Origin: Gammaproteobacteria bacterium | GTDB taxonomy: Bacteria; Pseudomonadota; Gammaproteobacteria; JAJPIJ01 | Assembly: GCA_022071965.1 (NCBI GenBank) | Contig: JAJVIQ010000001.1 | Span: 140,855-204,854 of the forward strand | Direction: 5' to 3' | DNA: 64,000 nucleotides | Shown: one piece after another, positions 50,994 to 59,098 of the stretch | Position numbering within the stretch: the stretch's first letter is position 1 | How the letters are laid out: the number at the start of each line of letters is the position of its first letter | Position numbers and translations under genes: made by a program | The notes under the pieces: generated by a model | Told to the model about the DNA's origin: nothing | Databases searched by the model: none | Seen by the model: the letters and a program-made list of their open reading frames with translations, nothing else

Positions 50994-51887
50994 ATGGCAA
51001 TTCTTCTCGACAAGAACTCACGCGTGATCGTCCAGGGCTTCACTGGGCAGATCGGCACGTTCCACGCGAACGACATGATCAAGTACGGCACCAACGTGGT
51101 CGGCGGCGTGACGCCGGGCAAGGGCGGCACCACGCATCTGGATCGTCCGGTGTTCAACACGGTGAAGGACGCGGTGCGCGAGGTCGGCGCCAACGCCAGC
51201 ATCATCTTCGTGCCGGCGCCGTACGCGGCCGACTCGATCATGGAGGCGGCCGACGCCGGCATCCGGTACTGCGTGGCGATCACGGACGGCATCCCTGCGC
51301 AGGACATGATCCGCGTGAAGCGCTACATGCGGCGCTACAAGGAGGCCAACCGCATGCGCCTGACCGGTCCGAACTGCGCCGGCAGCATCAGCCCGGGCAA
51401 GTGCATGATGGGCATCATGCCGGGCCACATCTACATGGAAGGCGATGTCGGCATCGTCGGCCGTTCCGGCACCCTGGGTTACGAGGCGGCCTCGCAGATG
51501 AAGGCGCTGGGCATCGGAGTGAGCACCTCCATCGGCATCGGTGGCGATCCGATCAACGGCTCCTCCTTCAAGGACGTCATCGAGCTCTTCGAGCAGGATC
51601 CGGAGACCAGGATGATGGTCATGATCGGGGAGATCGGGGGGCCGCAGGAGGTCGAGGCGGCGAAGTTCGTCAAGGAAAACTGCAAGAAGCCGGTGGTGGC
51701 GTACATCGCGGGGCTGACGGCACCGAAGGGCCGCCGCATGGGGCACGCGGGCGCCATCATCTCCGCCTACGGCGAGTCGGCGGCGGAGAAGGTCGAGGTG
51801 CTGAAGGAATGCGGCGTGCATGTCTCGCCGACTCCGGCCGACACCGGCAAGACCGTCGCCGAGGTGCGCAAGAAGTACGGCATCTAG
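50994..51887 (+). CDS. mtkB: Malate-CoA ligase (malate thiokinase) alpha subunit
   Basis: Small subunit of malate thiokinase, 297 aa, similar to the succinyl-CoA synthetase alpha subunit. The CoA-binding Rossmann domain begins MAILLDKNSRVIVQGFTGQI. The segment MRLTGPNCAGSISPGKCMMG follows, and the phosphohistidine is at about His251 in GHAGAIISAYGESAAEK. The variant segment MGIMPGHIYMEGDVGIVGRS differs from typical SucD only modestly. The start is ATG at 50994 with GGGAG upstream, 29 bp after mtkA, so the two subunits are co-translated from one message. A GC hairpin follows before hprA. Confidence 0.92.
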   Translation: MAILLDKNSRVIVQGFTGQIGTFHANDMIKYGTNVVGGVTPGKGGTTHLDRPVFNTVKDAVREVGANASIIFVPAPYAADSIMEAADAGIRYCVAITDGIPAQDMIRVKRYMRRYKEANRMRLTGPNCAGSISPGKCMMGIMPGHIYMEGDVGIVGRSGTLGYEAASQMKALGIGVSTSIGIGGDPINGSSFKDVIELFEQDPETRMMVMIGEIGGPQEVEAAKFVKENCKKPVVAYIAGLTAPKGRRMGHAGAIISAYGESAAEKVEVLKECGVHVSPTPADTGKTVAEVRKKYGI

Positions 51888-51922
51888 CCGTCTGGGCATT
51901 TGAAGCTGGGCATGGCCGGCCG

Positions 51923-51944
51923 CCGCCCCCTCAGCGGGGGGCGG
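51923..51944. repeat. Strong GC hairpin between mtkB and hprA
   Basis: CCGCCCCC (51923-51930) pairs with GGGGGCGG (51937-51944) around TCAGCG. It lacks a T-run. A -10-like TATGAT (51972-51977) downstream could give hprA its own promoter. Confidence 0.6.
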
Positions 51945-52003
51945 TTCGCGCCGAAAAGAAGAACAGCCGCGTATGATCGCTTAGACAAGTCTGGAGACAT
52001 CGT

Positions 52004-52975
52004 ATGAGCAAGCCCAAGGTCCTCGTTACCCGCGCCTGGCCGCGGGAGGTCGAGGAGGAGATGCGCAGGCGTTATGACGTGACTCTCAACGCCACGGACA
52101 CGCCGATGACGGTTTCGGAACTGCAGGATGCATTGCGGAACTACGACGCCGTCTGCCCGACGGTATGCGACAGGATCGGCGCCGAGGTGCTCGGCGCGCA
52201 GCCCATGCGCGCCAAGGTGCTCGGCAACTTCGGCGTCGGCTTCAATCACATCGATCTCGAGGCGGCCAGGAAGGCGGGGCTCACCGTCACCAACACGCCG
52301 GAAGTGCTCACCGATTGCACCGCCGACATCGCCATGACGCTGATGCTGATGGCGGCGCGCCGGGCGGGCGAGGGCGAGCGCCACGTGCGCACCAGGGCCT
52401 GGACGGGCTGGCGGCCGACGCACATGATCGCCACGAAGGTCACCGGCAAGACCCTTGGTCTCATCGGCATGGGGCGCATCGCCCGCGCCATGGCGCACAA
52501 GGCGCACCACGGTTTCGACATGAAGATCGCGTACTTCGACCCGTTTCCGCCGGCGCCGGAGTCGATCCGGGATCTGGACGCGACGCAATGCGGCTCCATC
52601 GAGGAGGTGCTGAGGCAGGCGGACGTCGTCTCCCTGCACTGCCCGGGAGGCAAGGAGAACTACCACCTCATCAATGCCGAGCGGCTGAAGATGATGAAGC
52701 GCGACGCGATCCTCATCAACACGGCGCGCGGCGACGTGGTCGAGGAGAAGGCGCTGGTGGACGCCCTGAGGAACGGCACAATCAAGGCTGCCGGGCTCGA
52801 CGTGTTCGAGGCCGAGCCGAAGGTCACGGAGGATCTTCTCACGATGGAGAATGTCGTCCTGCTGCCGCACCTGGGCAGCGCCACGCGCGAGACCCGCGTG
52901 GCCATGGGGATGCGCGTGCTGGAGAACCTCGACCTGTTCTTTGCCGGCAAACCGGTCCGCGACAAGGTGGTCTGA
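52004..52975 (+). CDS. hprA: Hydroxypyruvate/glyoxylate reductase (D-2-hydroxyacid dehydrogenase family)
   Basis: NAD(P)H enzyme that reduces hydroxypyruvate to D-glycerate in the serine cycle, and often glyoxylate to glycolate. The protein is 323 aa. It has the substrate domain (MSKPKVLVTRAWPREVEEEM), the nucleotide loop TLGLIGMGRIARAMAHKAHH, the catalytic arginine region LINTARGDVVEEKALVDALR, the glutamate in GLDVFEAEPKV and the catalytic histidine in LLPHLGSATRETRVAM. Within the broad 2-hydroxyacid dehydrogenase family the specificity is assigned from context: sgaA, whose product is hydroxypyruvate, lies upstream and ppc downstream. GGAGA precedes the ATG. Confidence 0.9.
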   Translation: MSKPKVLVTRAWPREVEEEMRRRYDVTLNATDTPMTVSELQDALRNYDAVCPTVCDRIGAEVLGAQPMRAKVLGNFGVGFNHIDLEAARKAGLTVTNTPEVLTDCTADIAMTLMLMAARRAGEGERHVRTRAWTGWRPTHMIATKVTGKTLGLIGMGRIARAMAHKAHHGFDMKIAYFDPFPPAPESIRDLDATQCGSIEEVLRQADVVSLHCPGGKENYHLINAERLKMMKRDAILINTARGDVVEEKALVDALRNGTIKAAGLDVFEAEPKVTEDLLTMENVVLLPHLGSATRETRVAMGMRVLENLDLFFAGKPVRDKVV

Positions 52976-53046
52976 CTGCGGCTCCCGACGGCCACCGCGG
53001 ACGGCCAGCGGCGCCCGTGCCCCCCTCGGCCGCCTGGCCCTCGGGA

Positions 53047-53076
53047 CCCTCCGCCGTCGCCGCTGCGGCGGCAGGG
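53047..53076. repeat. GC-rich hairpin between hprA and ppc
   Basis: CCCT-CCGCCG (53047-53056) pairs with CGGCGG-C-AGGG (53066-53076), a 10-bp stem with one bulged C and a 9-base loop, again without a T-run. The 223-bp gap also has TATCAT (53119-53124), a possible -10 box for ppc without a clear -35. Confidence 0.55.
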
Positions 53077-53198
53077 ATCCAAGCGCGCCGCCCATGCGCG
53101 CATTGCATGGCCGTGCGGTATCATTTCCTCGAGACAGACCCGCGACCCCGCGGGGAAGAATCCACCCCGGCACCGTCATGCAGTCATGAGGCGTTCGA

Positions 53199-55976
53199 AT
53201 GACCGTCACCAGCAGCGAATACTTCAGGGGGCTTAGCGCCGCCGCTCCCAACGAGGGCCCCATCGCTGCGAACACCGCTGCCTATGCCGGCGAGGTCGTC
53301 AGCCTGCTGACGGAGCTGTTGCTGGAGGTATTGCGCGCGCGCCAGCCCGACATCGTGCCGCTGTTGAGCGGCGAGGCGCCGCCGCCGACCGAGGACAGCG
53401 AGCTGCTGCGGCGCATGATGCAGGCGCGGGGGATCTGGGTTCAGCTTCTGAACATCGCCGAGGAGAATGCCGGCATGCGCCGTCGCCGGCTCATCGAGAT
53501 CGAGCGCGGCCCGACGGCCGTGGAGGGGACGTTCGCGTTCGTGCTCGACGAGGCCGTGAGGAGCGGCGTGAGCGCCGAGGAGGTGCAGAAGCTGCTGAAT
53601 GCGGCGCGCGTTCGCCCTACGATCACGGCGCACCCCACGGAGGCCAAGCGCGTCACCGTTCTCGAGATACACCGGCGCATCTATCTCTTGCTGGTGCAGA
53701 TGGAATCGAGCCGCTGGACCCCGCGCGAGCGCGAGGATTTCATCGACCAGTTGCGCAACGAGATCGATCTTCTCTGGCTGACCGGAGAACTGCGGCTCGA
53801 GAAGCCCACGGTCGACATGGAGGTCGCCTGGGGCCTGCACTTCTTCAACGAGTCGCTTTACGATCGCTCGCCCGAGCTGATGCACAATCTGGAGGAGGCG
53901 CTGGCGCGCGCCTATCCGGCCCGCACCTTCGACGTCCCGCCCTTCTTCAAGTTCGGCTGCTGGATCGGCGGCGATCGGGACGGCAACCCCTTCGTCACCA
54001 GCGAAGTCACGCGCCGCACGATCAAGTGCAACCAGCTCTCGGCGCTGCGCAGGTATCGGCGACGGCTCGAGGATCTGAACCGCAAGCTCAGCATCGCGCA
54101 TCACGCCATCAGCGTGCCCCCGGCCTTCGTCACGGTGCTGAACGAGAATCTCGAACGCAGCGGCGATGGTGAAGGCATTGCGAGACGCAATCCCGGGGAG
54201 CTGTTCCGCCAGTTCGTCACCTGCATCAAGAAGAAGCTCGATGCGAGCCTCAGCGCGGTCGAGCGCGACACCACGATCCACACGAGCTTCGCCTATTTCA
54301 CCCCCCGTCAGATGGTGGACGACCTGCTGGTGATGGAGCGCGGGCTGGCCGACGCGCGTTGCCAGACCGTGGCGCTCAACGACGTCAAGCCGCTGCGCCG
54401 CGAGGTGGAGATCTTCGGCTTCCGCACCGTGAGCCTGGACGTGCGCCAGAACACCACCGTCATCAATCGCACCCTCGCCGTCGTGTTCGAGCGCCTCGAG
54501 GGAGCCGCCGCGCCGGAGCCGGACTCCCGGGCGTGGAGCGACTGGATACTCGCCGAGCTCGCCCGCCCGCTGCAGCGCTACCCCGACCTGAAGGGGCTGC
54601 CCGAGGAGGCCGCCGAGACGCTGGACATGCTCCACCTCGTGGCCGAGCCGCGCTCGCTCGCCGACAGCGAGGCATTCGGCGCCGCGGTCCTGAGCATGAC
54701 GCAACGCGCCTCCGACGTCCTGGGCGTGTACCTGCTTGCCAAGTACGTCGGCCTGTTCACCGACCTGGAGGCGGTGGATGCCTGCCGCATCATGGTGGTG
54801 CCGCTGTTCGAGACCATCGACGACCTGCATGCCGCGCCGGCCATCATGCGCGAGCTGCTCGCCCACGGTGTCGTGCAGCGCACCGTCGGGCAGTTCGGCG
54901 GAGTTCAGGAGGTGATGATCGGTTACTCCGATTCGAACAAGGACGGCGGTTATCTGACGGCCAACTGGGAACTGACGCTGGCGCAGGCGAGGCTGACGCA
55001 GGTCGGCAACGAGATGGGCCTGCCGATCTCATTCTTCCACGGCCGCGGTGGATCGGTCAGCCGTGGCGGCGCGCCTACCGGGCACGCGGTCGCCGCGCAG
55101 CCTGCGGGATCCGTACACGGGCAGATGCGCATAACGGAACAAGGCGAGGTGGCCTCCGCCAGGTTCGCCAACAAGGGCACCGCGCTGTACTCCATGGAAC
55201 TGCTCGCCTCGAGCGTCTTCGCGCACTCGCTGATGTCCGGGCGCGAGGCGGAGCTTCAGCCGCATCCCGAGTTCGACGAGGTGATGCGCGCGTTGTCGGC
55301 AAGTTCGCATGCCGCGTATCGCGAGCTCGTCGATCTTCCCAGCCTCGTGCATTACTACGAGGCGGCCAGTCCGGTGGAAGAGCTGGCGCTGCTGAACATC
55401 GGGTCGCGGCCCGCGCGCCGGTTTGGCGCCAAGACCCTGTCGCAGCTGCGCGCCATACCCTGGGTGTTCGCGTGGACGCAGAACCGCCACATGATCACCG
55501 GCTGGTACGGGGTCGGCACCGCGCTGGAGAGGTTTCTCGGGGCACACGGCGCGGAGGGTGCCGCGACCCTCAAGCGCATGATGGAGGGCTCGCGGCTCTT
55601 TCGCCTCATCATCGACGAGGTCGAGAAGACACTGCCGCAGGTGGATCTCGATATCGCCCGCAGGTACGCGGACCTCGTCGAGGACGCCCAGATCCGCGAG
55701 ACCGTCTACGGCATGGTGCAGGAGGAGTACAGGCGCACGGTACGACAGGTGCTGCGTGTCAGCGGCGGCAGCACCCTGGCGGAACGCTTCCCGCGGTTCC
55801 GCCGCCGGCTCACGCGCCGCCTGCCCGCCATCAATCAGGTCGGGCTCGTCCAGGTCGATCTCATACGCAAGTTCCGCACGGCCAAGCAGACCGACAAGCA
55901 GCTCGCCGAGCAGCACCTCGTCTCGCTGCTGTTGTCGATCAACTGCATCGCCGCCGGCCTGGGCTGGACGGGTTAG
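53199..55976 (+). CDS. ppc: Phosphoenolpyruvate carboxylase
   Basis: Ppc carboxylates PEP to oxaloacetate, the CO2-fixing step of the serine cycle. The protein is 925 aa (E. coli 883). The catalytic histidine is at about 145 in TITAHPTEAKR. Other active-site motifs are KFGCWIGGDRDGNPFVT, GYSDSNKDGGYLTANWEL and FHGRGGSVSRGGAPTGHAVA. The C-terminus reads IAAGLGWTG, whereas most bacterial enzymes end MRNTG. By eye, the positions matching the E. coli aspartate-inhibitor contacts Lys773, Arg832 and Asn881 are all changed. The ATG at 53199 is preceded only by a weak ribosome site. It is the last gene of the serine-cycle cluster. Confidence 0.95.
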   Translation: MTVTSSEYFRGLSAAAPNEGPIAANTAAYAGEVVSLLTELLLEVLRARQPDIVPLLSGEAPPPTEDSELLRRMMQARGIWVQLLNIAEENAGMRRRRLIEIERGPTAVEGTFAFVLDEAVRSGVSAEEVQKLLNAARVRPTITAHPTEAKRVTVLEIHRRIYLLLVQMESSRWTPREREDFIDQLRNEIDLLWLTGELRLEKPTVDMEVAWGLHFFNESLYDRSPELMHNLEEALARAYPARTFDVPPFFKFGCWIGGDRDGNPFVTSEVTRRTIKCNQLSALRRYRRRLEDLNRKLSIAHHAISVPPAFVTVLNENLERSGDGEGIARRNPGELFRQFVTCIKKKLDASLSAVERDTTIHTSFAYFTPRQMVDDLLVMERGLADARCQTVALNDVKPLRREVEIFGFRTVSLDVRQNTTVINRTLAVVFERLEGAAAPEPDSRAWSDWILAELARPLQRYPDLKGLPEEAAETLDMLHLVAEPRSLADSEAFGAAVLSMTQRASDVLGVYLLAKYVGLFTDLEAVDACRIMVVPLFETIDDLHAAPAIMRELLAHGVVQRTVGQFGGVQEVMIGYSDSNKDGGYLTANWELTLAQARLTQVGNEMGLPISFFHGRGGSVSRGGAPTGHAVAAQPAGSVHGQMRITEQGEVASARFANKGTALYSMELLASSVFAHSLMSGREAELQPHPEFDEVMRALSASSHAAYRELVDLPSLVHYYEAASPVEELALLNIGSRPARRFGAKTLSQLRAIPWVFAWTQNRHMITGWYGVGTALERFLGAHGAEGAATLKRMMEGSRLFRLIIDEVEKTLPQVDLDIARRYADLVEDAQIRETVYGMVQEEYRRTVRQVLRVSGGSTLAERFPRFRRRLTRRLPAINQVGLVQVDLIRKFRTAKQTDKQLAEQHLVSLLLSINCIAAGLGWTG

Positions 55977-56156
55977 GATCGATCGCCCGTCGGCCGACAG
56001 GCGATGGCGGGAGAGATCGCGCGCTGACGACGGCCTGGTGCACCACGCCGTGGAGGTCGCGCGGCGCGCGGGGATGGGCGCATCCGAACGGCAGGCGGGC
56101 GCGGCCGGGAGTTCCCTCCCGCCAACGGCAAGACAGGGGCAAGGACACCGACCGGC

Positions 56157-57776
56157 ATGCCGCAGTGGGCGCAGGACTACACCCCGATCGCCGACAGTCT
56201 GTGGTGGTCGACGCTGATCGCGGCGCTGCCGCTCGCGTCGTTGATGGCGTCGCTGGCCCTTCTGCGCATGCGCGGCCACGTCGCGGCCGTGCTGGCGCTG
56301 TCCATCGCGCTGCTGGTGGCGATACTGGCGTACCGAATGCCGCCGGCGATGGCGGTTTCCGCGGCCATCTATGGTTTTCTGTATGGACTGTGGCCCATCG
56401 CATGGATCGTGGTCGGCGCCGTATTCCTCTACAGGGTCGTGGTGCATAGCGGTCAGTTCGAGGTCATTCGCGCCTCGGTGCTGCACATCACCGCCGACAA
56501 GCGGCTGCAGATGGTGCTCATCGGTTACGCCTTCGGCGCCTTCCTCGAGGGCGCCGCGGGCTTCGGCACGCCCGTGGCAATCACCGCCGGCCTGCTGGTC
56601 GGCCTGGGCTTCAATCCCGTCTATGCCGCCGGGCTTTGCCTCATCGCCAACACCGCGCCGGTGGCATTCGGCGCGCTGGGCCTGCCGGTCATCGTTGCCG
56701 GCAAGGTCAGCGGCATCGAGCCGTTCGTGATCGGGCAGATGGCCGGCAGGCAGCTGCCGTTGCTGTCGCTGCTGCTGCCGTTCTGGCTGGTGGCCGTCAT
56801 GGACGGCTGGAGCGGCGTCCGGGCCACATGGCGCGCGATCCTGGTGGCCGGCGGATCGTTCGCGCTCACGCAGTTTCTGACCTCCAACCATCTCGGTCCC
56901 GAGCTGCCCGACATCGCCTCGGCAATGGTGAGTCTGCTCGCGACCACGCTGTTTCTGCGCTGCCAGTCGCGGCGAAACGGCCGCGCGCCGGCTGCGGCGC
57001 CGTATTCCGGTTTCTGGGTCCTGCGCGCGTGGGGACCGTTCATCGGCCTCACCGTCATCGTGACGATCTGGACGCTGCCGTCGGTGAAGCAGTACATGCA
57101 GCAGTACACGCTGGCGGTTGCGGTCCCCGGTCTGCATGGCCTGGTGATAAAGAGCGCGCCGATCGTACCGAGCCCCATGCCCTACGAGGCGATCTTCAAG
57201 CTGGACCTGCTTGGCGCCACGGGCACCGCGATACTGGTGACGGCGCTGCTCAGCGCAGTGATGCTGCGGGTCCCGGCGCGGGCATGCGCCGGGTTGTTCG
57301 CGGCGACACTGCGCGAGCTGTCCCCGCCGATTGTGACCATCGGTTCCGTGCTCGCGCTCGCCTTCGTCGCCAACTACTCGGGCATGTCCTCGACGCTCGG
57401 ACTGGCCTTCGCCGCCAGCGGCGCGCTGTTTCCGCTGTTCTCGGCCTTCCTCGGGTGGCTCGGGGTGTTCCTCACCGGGTCGGACACCGCGAGCAATGCG
57501 CTGTTCGGCAATCTGCAGCGGGTCACGGCGGAGCAGATAGGCGTGGATCCAATCCTCACGGTCGCCGCCAACACCACCGGCGGTGTCACCGGCAAGATGA
57601 TCTCGCCGCAGTCGATCGCGGTGGCGTGCGCGGCGGCCAGGCTGACGGGCCGCGAGGCCGAGCTGTTCCGCTTCACGCTCAGACACAGCCTCATCTTCGC
57701 GCTGCTCATCGGGCTGTTGACCTGTTTGCAGTCCTACGTCCTGACGTGGATGATCCCGGCATTACCGGCGCAGTGA
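56157..57776 (+). CDS. L-lactate permease family transporter (LctP; lactate or glycolate uptake)
   Basis: Polytopic secondary transporter of the LctP family, 539 aa with about 12-14 hydrophobic helices. It starts MPQWAQDYTPIADSLWWSTL. Family hallmarks are FLEGAAGFGTPVAITAGLLV, LIANTAPVAFGALGLPV and, near the end, FLTGSDTASNALFGNLQ with NTTGGVTGKMISPQSIAVAC. E. coli LldP and GlcA of this family carry lactate and glycolate, so either substrate is possible. The next gene starts 10 bp downstream and encodes an FMN-dependent 2-hydroxy-acid dehydrogenase, so the two form a take-up-and-oxidise unit next to the serine-cycle genes. The 180 bp after ppc shows no clear promoter. Confidence 0.92.
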   Translation: MPQWAQDYTPIADSLWWSTLIAALPLASLMASLALLRMRGHVAAVLALSIALLVAILAYRMPPAMAVSAAIYGFLYGLWPIAWIVVGAVFLYRVVVHSGQFEVIRASVLHITADKRLQMVLIGYAFGAFLEGAAGFGTPVAITAGLLVGLGFNPVYAAGLCLIANTAPVAFGALGLPVIVAGKVSGIEPFVIGQMAGRQLPLLSLLLPFWLVAVMDGWSGVRATWRAILVAGGSFALTQFLTSNHLGPELPDIASAMVSLLATTLFLRCQSRRNGRAPAAAPYSGFWVLRAWGPFIGLTVIVTIWTLPSVKQYMQQYTLAVAVPGLHGLVIKSAPIVPSPMPYEAIFKLDLLGATGTAILVTALLSAVMLRVPARACAGLFAATLRELSPPIVTIGSVLALAFVANYSGMSSTLGLAFAASGALFPLFSAFLGWLGVFLTGSDTASNALFGNLQRVTAEQIGVDPILTVAANTTGGVTGKMISPQSIAVACAAARLTGREAELFRFTLRHSLIFALLIGLLTCLQSYVLTWMIPALPAQ

Positions 57777-57786
57777 GCGGACGGGC

Positions 57787-58965
57787 ATGTTCAATCTGCT
57801 CTCACCCAATCTCGACCTGGTCGCCAGCGTGGAGGACCTGCGCGCGATCGCGCGCCGCCGCCTGCCGCGTGCCGTCTTCGAGTATGCCGATCGCGGCGCC
57901 TACGACGAGCTGACGCTGGCCGCCAATCGCGAGGCCTTCCGCCGGCTGAGGCTCCTGCCGCGGATAATGATCGATGTCGCGGCACGCCGGCTCGAGACCA
58001 CCATCGCGGGGCAGCCCGCCGCGCTGCCGCTGGCGATCGCACCGACCGGACTCGCGGGTCTGAACTGGCCGGACGGAGAGATCCATGCCGCGCGTGCGGC
58101 GCACCGCTGCGGCATACCCTACTGCCTCAGCACGATGTCGATCTGCTCGATCGAGGACGTGCGTGCGGGCGCCGGCGTCCCGTTCTGGTTCCAGCTTTAC
58201 GTTTTTCGAGATCGCGGCTTCTCGCGCTCGCTCATCGAGAGGGCACGCGAGGCGCGGTGTCCGGTGCTGGTCCTCACGGCCGATCTCCCCATCCAGGGGC
58301 AGCGCCATCGCGACGTCAAGAACGGACTCTCGGTGCCGCCTCGGCTCACGACGGCAACGGTGATCGACCTGCTGCTGCGGCCGCGGTGGAGCGCGGGGGT
58401 GCTGATGGGGAGGCGCAAGTCCTTCGGGAATCTCGAGGGCCGCATCGCCGGGGCGGACAACCTGCGCACGCTCGCCGCCTGGATCGTCGATCAGTTCGAT
58501 CCCACCCTGACCTGGAGCGATCTGGAATGGATACGCGATCGCTGGCCGGGCAGGCTCGTCCTCAAGGGCGTCATGAGCGTCGAGGACGCAAGGATTGCCG
58601 TGGCCAACGGCGTGGATGGCCTGATCGTCTCCAACCATGGCGGACGCCAGCTCGACGGCGCGCCTGCCGCGCTGGACATGCTTCCGGGAATCGCGGAGGC
58701 GGTGGGCGAGCGCTGCGAGGTGCTGTTCGACAGCGGCGTGCGCAGCGGACAGGATATCCTGAAGGCGCTGGCGCTCGGCGCCCGCGCCTGTTTCATCGGG
58801 CGGCCGTTTCTCTACGGCCTCGCCGCGGCCGGCGAGGCGGGTGTGGTCAAGGTCATCGACATCATGCGGCGCGAGCTCGAGGTCAGCCTCGGTCTGGTGG
58901 GCCTGCGCGACGTGCACGCGGTGACGCCGCAGGTCCTCGCGCCAGTGCCCGATCGCCACGCGTAG
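57787..58965 (+). CDS. lldD: FMN-dependent L-lactate dehydrogenase / 2-hydroxy-acid oxidase
   Basis: Membrane-associated flavoenzyme that oxidises L-lactate to pyruvate, passing electrons to the respiratory chain. The protein is 392 aa (E. coli LldD 396). It has the FMN-binding alpha/beta barrel with VFEYADRGAYDELTL, PLAIAPTGLAGLNWPDGE, FQLYVFRDRGFSRSLIERA, the flavin lysine in LVLKGVMSVEDA, the catalytic histidine in VSNHGGRQLDGAP, and the phosphate site FDSGVRSGQDILKALALGA. The close similarity to LldD (WFQLYV, FDPTLTWSDLEWIRD) favours lactate. A glycolate-oxidising role making glyoxylate would fit the neighbouring serine cycle but is not demonstrated by the sequence. It is coupled to the permease upstream. 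Confidence 0.9.
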   Translation: MFNLLSPNLDLVASVEDLRAIARRRLPRAVFEYADRGAYDELTLAANREAFRRLRLLPRIMIDVAARRLETTIAGQPAALPLAIAPTGLAGLNWPDGEIHAARAAHRCGIPYCLSTMSICSIEDVRAGAGVPFWFQLYVFRDRGFSRSLIERAREARCPVLVLTADLPIQGQRHRDVKNGLSVPPRLTTATVIDLLLRPRWSAGVLMGRRKSFGNLEGRIAGADNLRTLAAWIVDQFDPTLTWSDLEWIRDRWPGRLVLKGVMSVEDARIAVANGVDGLIVSNHGGRQLDGAPAALDMLPGIAEAVGERCEVLFDSGVRSGQDILKALALGARACFIGRPFLYGLAAAGEAGVVKVIDIMRRELEVSLGLVGLRDVHAVTPQVLAPVPDRHA

Positions 58966-59098
58966 CGCCACGCGGGCGCGGAACCTGCATCCCCGGCGCG
59001 TCGCTGGCATGACTGCGGCAATTGGCCGCATCGTCCGCGCCGGTCACGTCGCTACACTACCGCCGCCTTAAGAAAACCAAGAGCCGGGGGGCGGTGAC

